NCBI GenBank assembly: GCA_040757065.1
Contig: JBFLXR010000014.1
Location: forward strand, 1 to 64,000
Direction: 5' to 3'
DNA from: JBFLXR01 sp040757065
Lineage (GTDB): Bacteria; Pseudomonadota; Gammaproteobacteria; Burkholderiales; Gallionellaceae
Length of the DNA: 64,000 nt
Below the pieces are notes generated by a model, which was not told where the DNA came from, made no database searches, and saw only the letters and a program-made list of their open reading frames with translations. The translations under genes and the position numbers were made by a program. Every line of letters starts with the position of its first letter. The first letter of the stretch is position 1. Positions 49,653 to 58,575 of the stretch are shown in pieces.

Positions 49653-51014
49653 ATGGCAAAGGTAAAAAGTATCTATTCCTGTACCGAATGCGGCGGACAG
49701 ACCCCGAAATGGCAAGGGCAGTGTCCGCATTGTTCGGCGTGGAATACGCTGGTGGAAAGTGTGGCGGAAGCGCCTGCGGCGGCGAAAAACCGTTTCAGCG
49801 CGTTGGCGGCCAGCGGGCAGTTGCAGCGATTGTCCGAGGTGGAGGCTGCGGAAGTGCCGCGTACCCCGACCGGCATTGTCGAATTCGACCGCGTGCTCGG
49901 CGGCGGCTTGGTACGGGGCGGCGTGGTGCTGATCGGCGGCGATCCGGGAATCGGCAAGTCTACGTTGTTGTTGCAGACATTGGCGCATCTCGCACCGACG
50001 CAGAATGTGCTGTATGTCAGCGGCGAAGAGTCTGCGCAGCAGATTGCACTACGTGCCAAGCGTCTGGCGCTGGATGCCAGCGGTGTACGCTTGCTGCCGG
50101 AAATCCAGCTGGAAAAAATTCAATCGGTTGTGGGTTCGGAGCAGCCGGATGTGGTGGTGATCGACTCGATCCAGACCTTGTATTCCGAGCAACTGACTTC
50201 TGCGCCGGGGTCTGTGGCACAAGTGCGCGAATGCGCCGCGCAACTGACGCGATTGGCGAAAAGTACCGGTGTCACCATGATACTGGTCGGGCATGTGACT
50301 AAGGAAGGTGCGCTGGCCGGGCCGCGCGTACTGGAGCATATTGTCGATACGGTGCTGTATTTCGAGGGGGATACCCATTCCAGCTTCCGGTTGATACGGG
50401 CGTTTAAAAACCGTTTCGGCGCGGTGAACGAGTTGGGCGTGTTTGCCATGACCGAACGCGGACTGCGCGAGGTGAGCAATCCTTCCGCTTTGTTTTTGTC
50501 GCAGCACGGTACGCAGGTGGCGGGATCTTGCGTGATGGTGACGCAAGAAGGTACGCGTCCCTTGCTGGTGGAAATTCAGGCTTTGCTGGATGAGGCGCAC
50601 TCGCCTAGTCCGCGCCGCTTGTCGCTTGGGTTGGAGCAGAACCGGCTGGCAATGCTGCTGGCGGTGCTGCATCGGCATGCCGGGATCGCCTGTTTCGATC
50701 AGGATGTCTTTATTAATGCTGTCGGCGGAGTGAAGATTACCGAGCCGGGCGCAGATTTGGCCGTTTTATTGGCAATGGTATCTTCGCTGCGCAATAAGCC
50801 GTTGCCGGAAAAGTTGGTGGTGTTCGGCGAAGTGGGGTTGGCGGGCGAGGTTAGACCAGTGCAACGCGGACAGGAGCGCCTGAAGGAAGCTGCCAAGCTG
50901 GGCTTTACCCAAGCACTGATTCCGAAGGCGAATAAACCGAAGCAGTCGATTGCCGGAATGGAAATTATTGCCGTTGAACGCGTGGAAGAAGCTGTCGAGA
51001 AAATGCGCGGCTAA
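49653..51014 (+). CDS. radA: DNA repair protein RadA
   Basis: A branch-migration ATPase of recombination, 453 residues: C4 zinc finger (CTECGGQTPKWQGQCPHC), RecA-like core with Walker A GGDPGIGKST, the RadA-specific FKNRFGAVNELGVF, and a C-terminal Lon-protease-like domain (about 285-450) lacking the catalytic Ser. GGAGGAAGC precedes the ATG. greB begins 11 bases after it. Confidence 0.97.
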   Translation: MAKVKSIYSCTECGGQTPKWQGQCPHCSAWNTLVESVAEAPAAAKNRFSALAASGQLQRLSEVEAAEVPRTPTGIVEFDRVLGGGLVRGGVVLIGGDPGIGKSTLLLQTLAHLAPTQNVLYVSGEESAQQIALRAKRLALDASGVRLLPEIQLEKIQSVVGSEQPDVVVIDSIQTLYSEQLTSAPGSVAQVRECAAQLTRLAKSTGVTMILVGHVTKEGALAGPRVLEHIVDTVLYFEGDTHSSFRLIRAFKNRFGAVNELGVFAMTERGLREVSNPSALFLSQHGTQVAGSCVMVTQEGTRPLLVEIQALLDEAHSPSPRRLSLGLEQNRLAMLLAVLHRHAGIACFDQDVFINAVGGVKITEPGADLAVLLAMVSSLRNKPLPEKLVVFGEVGLAGEVRPVQRGQERLKEAAKLGFTQALIPKANKPKQSIAGMEIIAVERVEEAVEKMRG

Positions 51015-51025
51015 GGGATGGCAAG

Positions 51026-51598
51026 ATGAGCAAAGCGTTTACCAAAGAAACTGAGCAGGAAGACGAAGAGGCGCTGGCTCCGGCCTTGCAGCTGCCGTCC
51101 GGAGTCAAAAATTACATTACTCCTGCGGGGTATCGCCGCTTACGCGACGAACTCGAATATTTGTGGAAAGAGGAGCGTCCGGCGCTGGTGCAAACCATTT
51201 CGTGGGCGGCATCGAACGGCGACCGCTCCGAGAACGGCGACTATATTTACGGCAAGAAACGCTTGCGTGAGATTGATCGGCGCATCCGCTTTCTCAGCAA
51301 GCGGATCGAGAACGCTGAGGTGGTCGATCCCGAACTGCGCGCCGGTTGCGAGCAGGTGTTTTTCGGTGCGACGGTGACGGTTTGCCATGCCGATGGCGAA
51401 GAGCGCACCTACAGCATCGTCGGGGTGGACGAAGCCGACGCCGGGAAAGGCTTGATTAGCTGGGTGTCGCCGCTGGCGCGCGCCTTGCTGAAAGCGCGCG
51501 AGAGCGATGTGGTGCAGCTGCGATTGCCGCATGTGGCGGAAGAGCTGGAAATCATCGAAGTGGCATATTGTGCGATTGCATTCGAGGCGTTGTTCTGA
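51026..51598 (+). CDS. greB: Transcription elongation factor GreB
   Basis: Rescues backtracked RNA polymerase by stimulating cleavage of the nascent RNA; 190 residues. The N-terminal coiled coil (about 30-105; YITPAGYRRLRDELEYLW, then NGDRSENGDYIYGKKRLREID with the acidic tip) and the C-terminal FKBP-like domain are complete. The YIYGKKRLREID wording favours GreB over GreA. An extra acidic N-terminal extension of about 25 residues is present. Confidence 0.94.
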   Translation: MSKAFTKETEQEDEEALAPALQLPSGVKNYITPAGYRRLRDELEYLWKEERPALVQTISWAASNGDRSENGDYIYGKKRLREIDRRIRFLSKRIENAEVVDPELRAGCEQVFFGATVTVCHADGEERTYSIVGVDEADAGKGLISWVSPLARALLKARESDVVQLRLPHVAEELEIIEVAYCAIAFEALF

Positions 51599-51686
51599 TG
51601 CTGCGCACCATTGAGGTGCGTTGCCGATTGTCAGCCGCCCGGTCTGCGGTTAAAGTGCAGCCCTTATTCACACTCGGAGGCGGGGC

Positions 51687-54128
51687 ATGACGTTGTTCAC
51701 GTTGCTGACAGTACTGCTGGTGGTACTGGGGCTGGCTTTCTTCCGCGCCTCGCGCTGGGGTTGGCTGCTGGCCGCAGTGGTGCTGGTATTCTTCGTGGCG
51801 AGCGGTAACCGCATTTCTCCTGAGGCTTTGCAGGCCGTTTATATATTGCTGGCAGCATTGATTGCGGTGTTCGGCATTCCCGCATTGCGCCGCCCGGCGA
51901 TCAGCGCTTTCGCGCTGAAGTCGTTCCGCAAGGTTTTGCCGCAGATTTCTCAAACCGAACAAGAAGCGTTGGATGCCGGCACAGTCTGGTGGGAAGGCGA
52001 GTTGTTCGGCGGGCATCCTGACTGGGAGAAGCTGCTGAATTATCCCAAGGCGACGTTGACTGAGGCCGAGCTAGCTTTCTTGCAGAACGAAACAGCGCAG
52101 TTATGCGCCATGCTCGACGATTGGGAGATAACCCACCGCCGGGCCGATTTGTCGCCCGAGACGTGGCAGTTTATTAAGGATAAGGGATTCTTCGGGATGA
52201 TTATTCCGAAAGAATATGGCGGGCTGGGTTTTTCCGCGCAGGCGCATTCGGCAGTGGTGGCGAAGATCGCGTCGCGCAGCACGACGGCGGCGGTGACGGC
52301 GATGGTGCCGAATTCGCTCGGCCCGGCCGAATTGTTGCTGCATTACGGCACCGAACAGCAAAAAGAGCGTTACCTGAAACGGCTGGCGAAGGGCGAGGAG
52401 GTGCCGTGTTTTGCGCTGACCGGCCCGTTCGCCGGTTCCGATGCCGGTGCGATCCCCGACTACGGCATTGTCTGTCGCGGCGCATTCAACGGCGAGCAGA
52501 ATGTGTTGGGTGTACGGCTGACATGGGAGAAGCGCTATATTACGCTGGCGCCGGTTGCGACTTTGCTGGGGCTGGCGTTTAAGTTATACGATCCGGAAGG
52601 CTTGCTGGGCGGGGAAAAAGAACGGGGGATTACGCTGGCGCTGATTCCGGCCGATATGCCGGGAGTGGAAATCGGGCGGCGCCATTTTCCGTTGAATTCT
52701 GCGTTTCTGAACGGGCCGACGAGTGGGCGCGACGTGTTCGTGCCGCTCGATTGCATTATCGGCGGGCCGGAACGCATCGGACAGGGCTGGCGTATGCTGA
52801 TGGAATGTCTGGCGGCGGGGCGCTCGATTTCGCTACCCTCCAGCGCAGTGGGCGGCGCCAAGCTGGCGGCGCGTACCAGCGGCGCTTATTGCCGGGTGCG
52901 CAGGCAATTCAAATTGCCGATCGGAAAATTCGAAGGCGTCGAGGAAGCACTGGCGCGGATCGGCGGGCATACTTACCTGATGGAGGCGGCACGCCGTCTG
53001 ACGGCGCAGGCAGTGGCGCAGGGCGAGAAACCTTCGGTCGTCTCGGCAATTGTAAAATATCATTGCACCGAACGCGGACGCATGGTGATTAACGATGCGA
53101 TGGATGTGCACGGCGGCAAGGGGATTTGCCTCGGGCCGCGCAATTATTTGGGTCGCGCATACCAACAGTCGCCGATCGGCATTACCGTCGAAGGTGCGAA
53201 TATTCTGACGCGAAACATGATAATTTTCGGTCAGGGTGCTGTGCGGGCGCATCCGTATGTGTTGAAAGAAATCGCGGCGGCGCACGAAGCGGATGCGGCA
53301 AAGGCTCTGACCGATTTCGACGACGCTTTGTTCGGTCATATCGGTTTTACGGTGGCGAATGCTGCCCGTTCGCTGGTTTACGGGTTATCCAACGGATATG
53401 GGATCCCGGTACACGGCAGCGAGGCCGCCAAGCGTTATTACCAGCAACTGACGCGCTTTTCGGCAGCCTTTGCTTTGTTGGCCGATATGTCCATGCTGGT
53501 GTTCGGCGGCGGTCTTAAGCGGCGCGAGCGGATTTCGGCGCGGTTGGGGGATGCGCTGAGTCAGTTGTATTTGTGCTCGGCGGTTTTGAAGCGGTTCGAG
53601 GATGACGGTCATCCTGCAGAGGATTTGCCCTTGTTGCAGTGGGCGCTGGAAGACGGATTGTTCCGGTTGCAGAATGCACTAGACGGCGTGCTGCACAATT
53701 ACCCGGTTCGTCCGCTGTCGTGGTTGCTGCGCGGCCTGATTTTTCCCTATGGCAGACGGCTTGCACCGCCGTCAGATCGTTTGGATCATGCCGTGGCAAC
53801 GTTGCTGATGCAGCCCGGACCTGCACGTGACCGGCTGACGGAGGGAATGTATGTGCCGGACGGGGATGAAAACGACCCCGTGGCAGTACTGGAAGCGGCG
53901 CTGGCGAGCGCATTGCAGTGTGAATCGTTATGGCAAAAAGTCGAGGCGGCGGATAAGCGCGGCTTACTGAAGGCGCTGGAGACGTCTGCGCGGATACGCG
54001 AAGCGGGCGAGCAGGGGCTGTTGACCGACGAAGAAATCGGGTTGCTGGAACGCGATTATGCCTTGCAACGCAAGGCGGTGATGGTGGACGATTTTGCGGC
54101 GGCAGAGTTGCCGGCAGGGCGCAGTTAA
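51687..54128 (+). CDS. fadE: FadE-type acyl-CoA dehydrogenase
   Basis: First oxidation step of fatty-acid beta-oxidation; 813 residues. Two N-terminal membrane helices (about 3-22 and 45-65) anchor it; the flavoprotein core (about 130-520) includes FALTGPFAGSDAGAIPDYG, YCRVRRQFKLPIGKFEGVEE and MDVHGGKGICLGPRNYLG, and a long C-terminal extension is typical of FadE (about 814 residues in Escherichia coli). GGAGGCGGGGC precedes the ATG. The acyl-CoA ligase follows after 35 bases. Confidence 0.95.
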   Translation: MTLFTLLTVLLVVLGLAFFRASRWGWLLAAVVLVFFVASGNRISPEALQAVYILLAALIAVFGIPALRRPAISAFALKSFRKVLPQISQTEQEALDAGTVWWEGELFGGHPDWEKLLNYPKATLTEAELAFLQNETAQLCAMLDDWEITHRRADLSPETWQFIKDKGFFGMIIPKEYGGLGFSAQAHSAVVAKIASRSTTAAVTAMVPNSLGPAELLLHYGTEQQKERYLKRLAKGEEVPCFALTGPFAGSDAGAIPDYGIVCRGAFNGEQNVLGVRLTWEKRYITLAPVATLLGLAFKLYDPEGLLGGEKERGITLALIPADMPGVEIGRRHFPLNSAFLNGPTSGRDVFVPLDCIIGGPERIGQGWRMLMECLAAGRSISLPSSAVGGAKLAARTSGAYCRVRRQFKLPIGKFEGVEEALARIGGHTYLMEAARRLTAQAVAQGEKPSVVSAIVKYHCTERGRMVINDAMDVHGGKGICLGPRNYLGRAYQQSPIGITVEGANILTRNMIIFGQGAVRAHPYVLKEIAAAHEADAAKALTDFDDALFGHIGFTVANAARSLVYGLSNGYGIPVHGSEAAKRYYQQLTRFSAAFALLADMSMLVFGGGLKRRERISARLGDALSQLYLCSAVLKRFEDDGHPAEDLPLLQWALEDGLFRLQNALDGVLHNYPVRPLSWLLRGLIFPYGRRLAPPSDRLDHAVATLLMQPGPARDRLTEGMYVPDGDENDPVAVLEAALASALQCESLWQKVEAADKRGLLKALETSARIREAGEQGLLTDEEIGLLERDYALQRKAVMVDDFAAAELPAGRS

Positions 54129-54163
54129 GCGTCCGCAAAGAATAATCTCGGGAGGAGAATGCC

Positions 54164-55969
54164 GTGCATGGCGGCCAGGAACATGTGATTACACCCGATC
54201 AGGCCGGTAGCCTGCACGGTTTATTTACGGAGCGTGTGCGTCGTACCCCGGAGGCCGTGGCCTACCGTTTTTTCGATGCCGCGCATAACCAGTGGGTCAG
54301 CCTGACTTGGGCGCAGGTGCGCGACGAGGTGGGGCGCTGGCAGGCTGCTTTGCAGCGCGAGGGCCTGCAACCGGGCGATCGCGTGGGGATTATGCTGCGC
54401 AACTGTCCGCAGTGGATGATGTTCGATCAGGCCGCGCTTTCGCTCGGTCTGGTGGTGGTGCTTTTGTATACCGTGGATCGTCCCGACAATGTGGCTTATA
54501 TCGCCGAGGACGCAGGCATCAAGGTGCTGCTGTTCGAAAACGGCGACCAATGGCTGGGACTGAGCGGGGTCAGCAAGCAGATGACGGCGGTGCAGCGTTT
54601 TGTTTGTTTGCGCCCCGTTGCTGCACGGGGCGAGGAACGCCTGATCTCTGTGGATAAATGGTTGCCGGAGCGGGCGGCTTTGCAGGCCGAGGTGCGGCCG
54701 GATCGTCATGCGCTGGCAACCATTATGTACACCTCCGGCACGACAGGGCGTCCGAAAGGGGTAATGCTGAGCCATGAGGGGATACTGTGGAATGCGTACG
54801 CCAGTATGGACGTATTCGCGGTGCGGCAGGACGACGTGTTTTTGTCTTTCTTGCCATTGTCTCACGCCTTTGAACGCACACTCGGCTATTACCTGACCGT
54901 GATGACCGGGGCGCAAGTCGCCTTTGCGCGTTCGATTTCTTCTTTGTCGGAAGATTTGCGCACGATCCGACCGACTGTGCTGATTGCGGTGCCGCGTGTT
55001 TTCGAGCGCATCTACCAGGCAATTCAAACCCGGTTACACGAGAGTTCCGGCTTCCGGCAAAAATTTTTCCGCTTTGCGGTCGGCATCGGCTGGGCGCGTT
55101 TCCTGCATCAGCAGGGGCGGGGCCCGTGGATACTGGATTTCTTGCTCTGGCCCCTGTTGCAGCGCATGGTGGCGCAAAAAATTCTCGCGCATCTCGGCGG
55201 CAATCTTCGGGTGGCGGTCAGCGGCGGCGCGGCACTGCCCTTCGAGATAGCGCAAACTTTTCTGGGGTTGGGATTGCCGCTGGTGCAGGGGTACGGACTA
55301 ACCGAAACCGGGCCTGTGGTAAGCGGCAATCATCTGGATCGTAATGATCCTGCTAGTGTCGGCGAGGCAATTCCCGGCGTAGAAGTGCGGCTGGGCGAGC
55401 AAAGCGCACTTCTAGTGCGTGGGCCGAGCAATATGCTGGGTTACTGGAATAATCCTGCTGCTACAGCGGCAATGATCGATGCTGAAGGTTGGCTGAATAC
55501 CGGCGATACGGCGCGGATTACGAATACCGGGCATATTTACATTACCGGGAGGCTGAAAGAGGTGATCGTGATGTCGAACGGCGAGAAAATTCCGCCGGGC
55601 GATATGGAGCAGGCGATTCTTCGCGACCGCTTGTTCGAGCAAGTGATGGTTTACGGCGAAGGGCGCCCGTATCTGGTTGTGCTGGCTACCGTGAACCCCG
55701 ACGTCTGGGTGAAGCTTGCGCAGGACTTGGGGGTGCGCGCCGACATGCCGGAATCGCTGCACGATCTGCGTGTCGAACGCGCTGCGCTGGGGCGTGTGGC
55801 CGCCCAGATACGCGAGTTTCCGGGATATGCCAAGGTACGTCGCGTGTTGTTGCTGGACGAACACTGGAGCATCGAAAACGGCTTGCTGACGCCGACCTTG
55901 AAGTTGAAGCGGGCGCAGGTGGTGGCAAAGTACGCCGAGCGGATCGAGAATTTGTACCAAGGTCATTGA
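54164..55969 (+). CDS. Long-chain acyl-CoA synthetase (AMP-forming)
   Basis: A 601-residue ANL-superfamily ligase that would activate fatty acids to acyl-CoA for the neighbouring dehydrogenase. ATP motif YTSGTTGRPKGVMLSH (about 188-203), GYGLTETGPVVSG and the hinge GWLNTGDTARITNTGHIYITGR split here as GWLNTGD and TGRLKEVIVMSNGEKI are present. The wording resembles the FadD15/ACSL type. The start is a GTG after GGAGGAG at 6 bases; an ATG 5 bases earlier is out of frame and closes quickly. Confidence 0.92.
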   Translation: MHGGQEHVITPDQAGSLHGLFTERVRRTPEAVAYRFFDAAHNQWVSLTWAQVRDEVGRWQAALQREGLQPGDRVGIMLRNCPQWMMFDQAALSLGLVVVLLYTVDRPDNVAYIAEDAGIKVLLFENGDQWLGLSGVSKQMTAVQRFVCLRPVAARGEERLISVDKWLPERAALQAEVRPDRHALATIMYTSGTTGRPKGVMLSHEGILWNAYASMDVFAVRQDDVFLSFLPLSHAFERTLGYYLTVMTGAQVAFARSISSLSEDLRTIRPTVLIAVPRVFERIYQAIQTRLHESSGFRQKFFRFAVGIGWARFLHQQGRGPWILDFLLWPLLQRMVAQKILAHLGGNLRVAVSGGAALPFEIAQTFLGLGLPLVQGYGLTETGPVVSGNHLDRNDPASVGEAIPGVEVRLGEQSALLVRGPSNMLGYWNNPAATAAMIDAEGWLNTGDTARITNTGHIYITGRLKEVIVMSNGEKIPPGDMEQAILRDRLFEQVMVYGEGRPYLVVLATVNPDVWVKLAQDLGVRADMPESLHDLRVERAALGRVAAQIREFPGYAKVRRVLLLDEHWSIENGLLTPTLKLKRAQVVAKYAERIENLYQGH

Positions 55970-56067
55970 GTTTTTTCTCCCAGTCGTTTCTGCGGAACGA
56001 TCAACGGGCTTTACAGAATGAGATACATCTGTTAGGGTTGCAAGCTGGGGAGTAAATACATATAACA

Positions 56068-57858
56068 ATGAATAGGTTCCGAGAAGTTCCTAAAAATTTT
56101 CGAGCTTTCTGGGTGTTTGTGTCGCTGTTCAGCATCGTTGTCTGGATGCTATGGGGAGCGGGCGACGAACACTTCGAGCATTTGCATCTCGGACTGGATG
56201 CCGGAAACGGTATTCTGGCCTTTCTTTTGGCCCTATTTTTGTGGGCTAATCTGCAAGACGACGAGCGCGAAATGCGCCGTTATATCTCCATCAGTTTTGC
56301 CTTTACCGCTGCTGCCGACTTGCTGCATGCCTTGATCGGCATCGAATGGACGGGCTGGTTCGTCTGGATGGGCAGCTATTCCAGTGCGCTGCACTCGATG
56401 ACCTGGATGCCGGCAACCTACATTCTTCCTGTTGCGATGGGCTGGATGCTCTGGCTGCTGTTGCACCGAGCCGGGCTGTCGGCGTGGCGCTTTGCAACCA
56501 TCGTCGGGGTCAGCGCCCTCGCACTGTTATTGCTGGCCCTGAGTTATCCGCCTTACGAAGCTTTCTATTTCGGCATACAACGGCCCATGCAGTTGCCCTT
56601 GATCTTGCTGTGGGCGTTCGTGATTTTCGCTTATTGGCGACACCGCGCCAGCCACCCGCTGTTTCAGGGTTTGGCGCTGATGGGTGTGTTGTTCCTGTTG
56701 TCCGATTTGCCGGTGTTGTACTCGCTGGATCCGCACGACCGTTTTTCCATGATGGGGCATGTAGGCAAAATGTTTTCGCTGACCATGCTGCATGTGATTC
56801 TGATGCATACCGCTGCGGAAGACGCGCATGCGCGCAGCGAGGCGGAAACCCAGTTGAGCATGGAGAAAGAGCGTTTGCGCGTGATGCTCGATTCAATTGC
56901 CGACGGCGTGATCGCTACCGATACGCGGGGAACGATCACCTATATGAATCCGACCGCAGCCGAGATGACCGGATGGAAGCCGGGGGAAGCGCGAGGTAAG
57001 CCCTTGGGTGAAGTGTTTCAAATAATTAACGAACATACCCGTCAGTTGGTTCCCAGTCCGTTGGAAAAAGCGCTGTGCAGCGGCGGCGGAATGCGCATCG
57101 GGCGCGTTGAGCATATTGCGCTCTTACGGCGCGACGGCACGGAGTTTTCGATTCAGGACTCGGCGGCACCGCTACATAACCGCAGCGGTAAATTGCTGGG
57201 GATGGTTTTAGTATTTCAGGATGTCAGCTTTGCGCGTAAAGCCGTGCAGCAACTAAACCATCAAGCAACGCACGATGCGTTGACCGGTTTGCTCAATCGT
57301 AGCGAGTTCGAACGTCATGTCGATGCGGCACTGACGGCTGAGGGGCGTTTCCATACGGTATTATTTCTTGACCTCGATCGATTCAAGCTGGTTAACGATA
57401 CTTGCGGGCATATTGCGGGAGACGAGTTGTTGCGTCGCGTGACTTTGCTGTTGCAGACTGCTTTGCGCGAGGGCGATATTCTGGCGCGATTGGGCGGCGA
57501 TGAGTTTGCGGTGTTGCTGGAAGGTTGTCCAATCGGACGCGGAGAAGAAATTGCCGGGAAGTTGCGTATGCTGCTGAGCGAGTTCCGCTTCCAATGGGAC
57601 AGTAAGTCGTTCAATGTAGCGGCCAGCATCGGGCTGGTCTGTTTCAGCGATAACAATCATTCTGCTGCGGATATTATGAAAGCGGCTGATACGGCCTGCT
57701 ATATCGCCAAGGATATGGGGCGCAATCGCGTACACGTGTACAGCGACGAAGACAGCGACACCGTACTGCGGCGCGGCGAAATGGAGTGGGTGGGGCGCAT
57801 CATCAGGCATTGTCGGAAAACCGTTTCTGCCTCCATCGCCAGCGGATCGCTCCGGTGA
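56068..57858 (+). CDS. Membrane PAS-GGDEF protein, 5' part of a broken gene
   Basis: This frame of 596 residues has an N-terminal array of about seven membrane helices (10-255) reminiscent of MASE-type sensors, a PAS domain (about 275-395) and a diguanylate cyclase domain with GGDEF at 476-480 (LGGDEFAVLLEG), which looks active. After RRGEMEWVGRII the frame loses homology and ends 16 codons later. The next frame continues as an EAL domain, so the natural protein was probably one GGDEF-EAL chain of about 812 residues. As it stands, this would be a truncated diguanylate cyclase. Confidence 0.85.
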   Translation: MNRFREVPKNFRAFWVFVSLFSIVVWMLWGAGDEHFEHLHLGLDAGNGILAFLLALFLWANLQDDEREMRRYISISFAFTAAADLLHALIGIEWTGWFVWMGSYSSALHSMTWMPATYILPVAMGWMLWLLLHRAGLSAWRFATIVGVSALALLLLALSYPPYEAFYFGIQRPMQLPLILLWAFVIFAYWRHRASHPLFQGLALMGVLFLLSDLPVLYSLDPHDRFSMMGHVGKMFSLTMLHVILMHTAAEDAHARSEAETQLSMEKERLRVMLDSIADGVIATDTRGTITYMNPTAAEMTGWKPGEARGKPLGEVFQIINEHTRQLVPSPLEKALCSGGGMRIGRVEHIALLRRDGTEFSIQDSAAPLHNRSGKLLGMVLVFQDVSFARKAVQQLNHQATHDALTGLLNRSEFERHVDAALTAEGRFHTVLFLDLDRFKLVNDTCGHIAGDELLRRVTLLLQTALREGDILARLGGDEFAVLLEGCPIGRGEEIAGKLRMLLSEFRFQWDSKSFNVAASIGLVCFSDNNHSAADIMKAADTACYIAKDMGRNRVHVYSDEDSDTVLRRGEMEWVGRIIRHCRKTVSASIASGSLR

Positions 57859-58505
57859 GCGGGCTGGAAGACGACTGTGCGCATTACGAGATTTTGGTGC
57901 GGATGCTTGATGAGCAGGGCGGGCTGATTATGCCGATGGCATTTATTCCTGCGGCAGAGCGTTATGGCCTGATGCCACAGATCGACCGCTGGGTAGTGCG
58001 CGAAGCCTTTAAACTGCATGTGCGCGACAGTCACCGCGATGTCTGGTCGATCAATCTTTCCGGCGCTTCCCTGAACGATGATGAGTTTCTCGGTTTCCTG
58101 AAAATGCAGTTCGCTGAATCAGGCGTTGCGCCTGAGTCGGTTTGCTTCGAAATCACCGAAACTGCCGCCGTGTCGAACCTGACCAAGGCTGGGCATTTTA
58201 TCCGCGAACTGCGTGCGCTGGGTTGCAGTTTCTCGTTGGACGATTTCGGCAGCGGCATGTCGTCCTTCGGTTATCTCAAATACTTGCCGGTGGATTATCT
58301 TAAGATCGATGGCAGTTTTGTGAAGGATATGGTCTCCGACGCCATCGACTGCGCGATGGTGGAGGCTGTCAACAAGATCGGCCACCTGATGGGGCTGCAA
58401 ACCATTGCCGAATTTGTTGGCAACGAAGAAACCCGTCTGATGCTGGCCGATATCGGTGTCAATCATGCGCAAGGTTTCGGTATCGGCAAGCCGGAGCCAT
58501 TCTGA
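57786..58505 (+). CDS. EAL-domain, 3' part of the broken GGDEF-EAL gene
   Basis: A cyclic di-GMP phosphodiesterase domain of about 230 residues, continuing the previous gene in another frame. EAL-domain landmarks are present: YEILVRM at the signature (Ile in place of Ala), INLSGASL, CFEITETA, FSLDDFGSGMSSFGYLKYL, the Lys in YLKIDGSF and QGFGIGKPEPF. Most catalytic residues are there. Homology begins at ALSENRFCLHRQRI (57808). The earliest start in this frame is a GTG at 57786, with no clear ribosome-binding site, so independent translation is doubtful. Confidence 0.8.
   Translation: MGGAHHQALSENRFCLHRQRIAPVSGLEDDCAHYEILVRMLDEQGGLIMPMAFIPAAERYGLMPQIDRWVVREAFKLHVRDSHRDVWSINLSGASLNDDEFLGFLKMQFAESGVAPESVCFEITETAAVSNLTKAGHFIRELRALGCSFSLDDFGSGMSSFGYLKYLPVDYLKIDGSFVKDMVSDAIDCAMVEAVNKIGHLMGLQTIAEFVGNEETRLMLADIGVNHAQGFGIGKPEPF
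57805..57808 (+). other. Apparent one-base deletion (frameshift site)
   Basis: The two frames join if one G is added after AGG at 57805-57807, restoring the reading I-R-A-L-S-E-N-R-F, which matches the usual linker between GGDEF and EAL domains. It is either a sequence error in a short G-run or a true inactivating mutation. Confidence 0.75.
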
Positions 58506-58575
58506 ACTTCCGCTTTTTGAACGGTAGCAGCCGGTGTACTATCCAGCTGAGCCTCGATTCAATCCGGGAGATGCA

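Noticed and set aside
54159..54190. ATG at 54159 as start of the acyl-CoA ligase
   Set aside because: It is out of frame and reaches a stop after nine codons; the GTG at 54164 is in frame with good spacing to GGAGGAG.
56068..58505. Two natural separate genes instead of one frameshifted gene
   Set aside because: The EAL half lacks a ribosome-binding site and homology continues across the junction when one G is added, so a single broken gene is more likely.
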